From positions 682,001 to 746,000 of the forward strand of contig JBBELK010000096.1 in the NCBI GenBank assembly GCA_037783545.1: a stretch of DNA of 64,000 nt, read 5' to 3'. Source of the DNA: Henricia sp. BOLD:AAB3569 (taxonomy: Eukaryota > Echinodermata > Asteroidea > Spinulosida > Echinasteridae). Below the pieces are notes generated by a model that was given only the letters and a program-made list of their open reading frames with translations, was not told the DNA's origin and ran no database searches. Each line of letters opens with the position of its first letter. The stretch's first letter is position 1. This document shows, in pieces, positions 35,801 through 41,800 of this stretch. A program made the position numbers and the translations under genes.

Positions 35801-38800
35801 AATTCAATCAAGTGTCAGTGGTGCCGCGCGAACGCACATGGTCAAAGAACTTTATATTGCAAGCGCAGTATTAAGTTTTACTTTTTGTTATGTTTACTAT
35901 TCGTTTAAACGTTTAAACGAACGTTAAATTGACGTTTAAACGTTTAGAAAAATAAACGGTAACTCCCAGCGCTAGTATTTTTTTACAACTTGCACATTAC
36001 AACATTGCAAATACACAAGAGTGAGCCACTTTTTCATGCTTTGAGGAGGTAAACAATGTACACGAAATTTAGGTTTAATTCAGGTAGGCACATTTAGCAA
36101 AAAGATATAGATTCTGCATGATTTTCTAGGTTGGGGTGGGTATAAGAAAACACATCTATTTTTTTTCTTGGCCTTAGTTATCCCGCGAGTGGACTACGGA
36201 TTTATGTAGTGCATTTGTGTCCCGTATACCACGAGGCTGAAGGGGCGAGTGATATACGTACACGCACTACATGTACATTATGCCATATTCCACTCGCTCG
36301 AGTGGGATAACAAATTCTTCAAGCTGGGTCTTTCCACAGTAAAGGGGACATTTTAGCAACACAGACCATATTTTCGAGGAAATACCTTTGTCTGGTCTGA
36401 AAATAAAATAAATAAGTTTAAGTTGTTTTGAAGAGATAACTTAGGCCCAAAAAGGGTTACAAATAGTGTGACAATATGCCTTTCTAAAAACCCTGTGTAC
36501 AAATTTCCAATATACGCTTGTAACCAGGACGGACACTTGTTTCGTTTTAATAGGCCGTCCCGGTTAATACGAGCGTATGTTGGAAATGTGTACACAGGGT
36601 TTTTAGAAAGGCATGTTGTCACACTATTTGTAACCCTTTTTGGGCGTAAGTTATCTTTTCAGAACAACTGAAACTTATTTCTTTTATTTTCAGACCAGAC
36701 AAAGGTATTTTCTGGAAAATATGTTCTGTGTTGCCAAAATGCCCCCTTTACCGTGGAAAGACTCAGCTACCGATGCTGGTTGGCAGCTTTTCCTTTGTTA
36801 GTTTTCCATGCATATTTGTTCTAACATGTTTGAAAAAGAAATTGCTGTGCATTGTGCGTCCTAGGACCATGTATGTGCGTATTAATAAACTTTTCTCATT
36901 CGCTAATGCATTAAGCTTTCTCTCTTCTAGTTTTGCACAAAGCAAATTGCAGTTGGTGCTTATTGAATTATGAGCATAAAAATGCTAACCTTTCAATTAA
37001 AAGTTTAACCTTTAAATTTTTGAAATTTTGTTTATTGCCATGAATTCTCTTTAAAGGCAGTATACATGATTGGTATCTCGAAAATCAGAAATGCTCACAT
37101 ATTTATGCCTAACTTACACAATATAAACATGATGACCGTAGAAAACTTCCCCTGAAATGGTTTTGTCTAAAGTGCTATAGTCTTTGAGAAATGAGTAAAA
37201 CAATTAGTTTTCGTCTCATGAGACGAACATTCAATTCGCCCCAAAACCATTTCACCCAAGTGCCATTTCGCCCCCAAACCACTTCGCCCGGGTGCCATTT
37301 CGCCCTAAATCACTTTGTCCAAACACTACATCGCCCAAATGCTAACTTCGACCCAAAACCACTTCGTGTACAGGCTGTGGTTCAGGGCAAAATGGTTCAG
37401 GGCGAAGTGGTTTTGGGGCGAAATTACTGCAAACCCTTTTTTGACTGTTTTCTCAAAGGTTAGACGAAGTACGGAGCTGGTTTTTGCTCGGGTTGGTTTT
37501 AATCATGCATATCTTCAATCACACAGGGGGATAAAACTATTTGTAACAGTTTACCAATCATGTATACTATCTTTAAGCAACAAGAAATGAAACTGAAAAG
37601 TGCAGCCCATCAGTTGTGGATCCGGGCTAATACAACAATAATACAGAAATACAACCGAGTGCATTTCTTTATGTTCCTGTATTACAATGAACATGGATCT
37701 GCCTTTTTCCAATCTTTCAAAATATATGATTTGCTGTCCAAAGTTACTATTTTTTATATAATGCCCAAGTACATTCTTGTCATTTAATAAAAGGATTGTG
37801 GGTCACATGGCATTCAATATTTCGTACCATTGCATATTTGTTTCATATTTGTACTAATTGTACACTGCCTCTGCGCGCACACTTTTCCTTGTTTTTAGAC
37901 GTACATTTGTAGTAGTGCCTAAATGGCCATTGAACATCTTTGTATAGGCATTTTGAAAGCTGTATATTTTATGTGGATGCAGCTCGTGTAAAATGCACAT
38001 GTGATCGGATTTGGTGATTGTCGTAAAGTGAAGGGTGTCGGGAACTGGGGCCCTACACTTTTCATATCCTCAGATATCCTCCAATATCCTCCGATTAAAT
38101 GACACAGATATTCTTGGGCAATATGGAAAACAAATAATAAATGTTTTTCATGGTGTGGAAAGAAATGTTTTTTTTTGTGTTTTTTTTAATGAATATGTAC
38201 AAATATTTTCATTTGATGTAAGCTGGAATGTTCCATTCAATTCGACTTCGTCTCCTTGAATGAAATATTCCATCTTTCAGATCGTAAAGATATTTGTATA
38301 ATTACATGCACATATTGGATATCTTTTGAGAATTCAAGTTAGTTGCTCAAGTAAATGTGCCTTATTGCAAAAGTCAATAACTTGATGGTGTGAATTTAAA
38401 TTGCTACAGCCAAAGCATCAGAAGAAGGTGAAGCACAGCCCCCAGCAGACACTGCATCAACAGATGGAGCGGAACCCACGGCACAGAAGGGTGTAGAATC
38501 ACCCCCACAGGAGGGTAGGTTGAGCTCTCCTTAGATGTTACCCCTAGTCCCCTCCCTCTAACAGCGTGTTTCTACTATGCACTCTGCATTACTCCGCATT
38601 TGTTACCTGCTATTTTAACCAACCAGTGAACCGGTTCTTCGTTGTCCGACCCGTTTCTACTGAAACACAAAATGCCGGGGTGTTTGGCATTAAACCGCAC
38701 ATGCCGGAAACACAAAGCTATTGGAGTCACCAGGGGCCAAATTCATAAAGCTGTTAGGCAAAAAAATTTGCTTAATCAAAAAATTGTTTCCTTTATAAAA

Positions 38801-41800
38801 ATGGGTTAATGGTCGAAATTGCATGTCAACTTGTGTTTTTCACAAGAATATCTGCTGTTCTTGCTAAAAACACAAGTTGACATGCAATTTTTGACTATTA
38901 ACCCATTTTTATAAAGCAAACAAATTTTTGATTAAGCAAATGTTTTTGCTGAACAGCTTTATGAAATTGGCCCCAGATTGTAATTCTTCACTGTGTGTAC
39001 TTCCGGTGCACCCAGCAAATGTTACGCTGATTGTGTTTCTACTGCGAAAGACAATCGGTATTATACTGCATAGTCCACCTTGAGAGGTGGTTAAAGGTTC
39101 GTGGTAGCGTACCCGGCATTACACAGAAAATTTGTCACTCCGTTCTGTTTCTACTGGGCCCGTGAATTGGCTCTACTCCAAACTACTGGACAATAACTGG
39201 TAATGCTCCTCGGTAGAAACACGCAGTTAGTCCCATTCACGTTTGGGAAATCGCTATATTTAATAAAGATTCAACAAAGGTTTAGAATCTCTTCAAAATA
39301 GCTTTATTCGACGAAGAGATCACTTAATTTGACTGGCAACATGGCTTTCTAAAATCTCCCTGTATAAATTTCCCATAATTAAACTTTGGGTAACAGGACA
39401 GACACTTGTGAGACATCTTGGTCTGTCTTGTTATGTAAAGTTACATATACGTGAAATTTGTGCAGATATGTTTTCTACATGTACATGTAACCATTTTAGG
39501 ACTTGGATCTTTTTAGAACAAGGTAAATTTATTTCTTCCGTTTTGAGACAAGCATTTGTAAGGGGCTATCCATACGTGAGAAAGACTCGTATACACTAAT
39601 TATTCCTTCTCGGAAATAAAGTAAACATTTCTTTCAGAAATTTAACATGATATTCTCGGGCTTGTTTTTGTTTGGTTTCCTTGTTTATCTGTCACACTTT
39701 CAAATGTTACTTGATGTTTTTCCTGGCTGAGCAGAGCCATCACAGGAACCTGCACCAGAGGAGGCTGAGCAGCAGGAACAGCAGCCTGCAACTGGTGAGG
39801 CATTCCCACGTTGCATTAAATTTCATTATGTTCACATCTTACCAGGGCAGTTGACATTACTGTACATGTACATGTTTACATAAATTAGCGAATAAAAGTG
39901 TGTTTGTCCAGTTTTAAACACTCATCAATCATCACTCATCCAGGCCCCTTTTAAGCATATTGTTTAAGACTGGACAAACCCACTTTTATTCCCATTCATA
40001 AATACCTTTTTGTGTAAATCATTAAAACTCACTTTGGCTGTACATGCATCGCGTTCGTTCAAACTGCTAGCTGTGCGTCAAGTTGTTTTTGTTCCTATCG
40101 TGCGTGCTACGCAAAATGTAGGCGTATTGTATGCGCATGCATATGACGGGGTACTTATTTTTGTCACAGTGCACATTTTGCTTTCGGCCATCGGGCGCAG
40201 TTTCTGTGTGCATGTTCCATACGCACTGACTAGGGCGTGGGCGTGGGCGCGGACCAGGCCGACCGGTCTTTATTGTCCATTTAAAGCCCTGTCCGCATTG
40301 GACTTTTTTTGGGAAAACTTACCGAGACGATGGGTACTTTTTCCATTTTAAGTCCAATGCGGACAGCCCAGGGAGTTTTCCTCTCAGGAACTTTTCCCGA
40401 GTCCAGCAGTTACTTTTCCTGGCCAACTGCTGCCCAGAAAAAGTTCCCAGGTAACTTTTCCCCGAGATGAAAGTCCAATGCGGACACAGCGAGTCGGTAA
40501 AAGCGCTCTGGAAGCGTACGTCCCGGCCAAGAAGGTCAAACTGTGAAGGGACACTGCGAATGCTCTCCCACGGTCTCGGTAAAACTTTACTGTACGTGTC
40601 AAAAAGTCCAAATGCGGGCGGCAGTAAAATTTAGCCATTTTTCATTTTACCATCGTCTCAGTAAAACCTCCCAAAAAACAAGTCCAATGCGGACACTGCT
40701 AAAGACTGGCCACGTGACGTGCTCTCGGCCAATAGGGATGTGTATGTGTAAACTGTCTAAGGTATTTATGAATAAGAGAATAAAGGCGTGGGTGGCCGGT
40801 CTTGAAGGGGAATTATACTCGAGAAACAAAAGACCTTGTGCTCAACAAGTACAACTCGTAAATTGTTTTAATGCAAAGAACGAGGAATTATACCAACTAA
40901 AAAGTAGATACTTTTTCATGGACTGCCATAGGAATGCACAACGCACTTTTACGCAGAAACGTCAACCTTTTCCCAGTATTTGGACAAAATGGCAATGCCC
41001 ATACATGTAGTGCGACGCAGGAAAAACATTGAATATGCTGAGTGTGTTTAAGGGCATGTAAATTGACGAGACGATGTAAATTGAGCGGTACTAAATGTCC
41101 ACAAAATGAAGCCAGCCTGTGAGACACGCGTGTTTTCGCTTTTGGAATTGCTATAAAATTTCTGGAATCAGCAAACTATCACTAGAAATTTAATTTAGTT
41201 GGAGATCGATTCCGGCGTGGAATTGCCCAAGCCTAGTCAAATTGTTGATAAATTTAGCAGTAAATTTTTAGTAGTTACAACAGCGGTAAATGCTAGTATG
41301 AATGTTTCACCTTAATACTTTTAAAGGTGAGGAATTACTTTGTAATATTTGTCGGCAATCCTTGAGGCTAATATAACCCACTGTGTACTAGCTAGTTTAT
41401 TTACTGGATGTCTTTTTAATTGTGGCCTATATCGCAGCTCACTCAAAAAAAGCATGTTATATTTTTGTAATTTCCTCGTACAAGGTAAGGAAGAAAAAGC
41501 TACTAATGGTGATCAGGAACAAGCAGTTGAGGACACACCCACAGAGCAACAGACGGCTGAGGAAAAGCCATCGGAAAATGACCAAACGGCCAAACCAGAA
41601 CTGTCACAAGGTCAGTCATTTAAATATAACAAGGCCAAATTTAAAACATTTGAGAGTTTAAGGCAGAACACATGAGTGGTAAACCGTTACAAATGGTTTT
41701 ATCTCCCTGTGTGATTGAAGATATGCATGATTAAAACCAACCTGAGCAAAAACCAGCTCCGTACTTTGTCTAACTTTTGAGAAAACAGTCAAAAAAGGCT

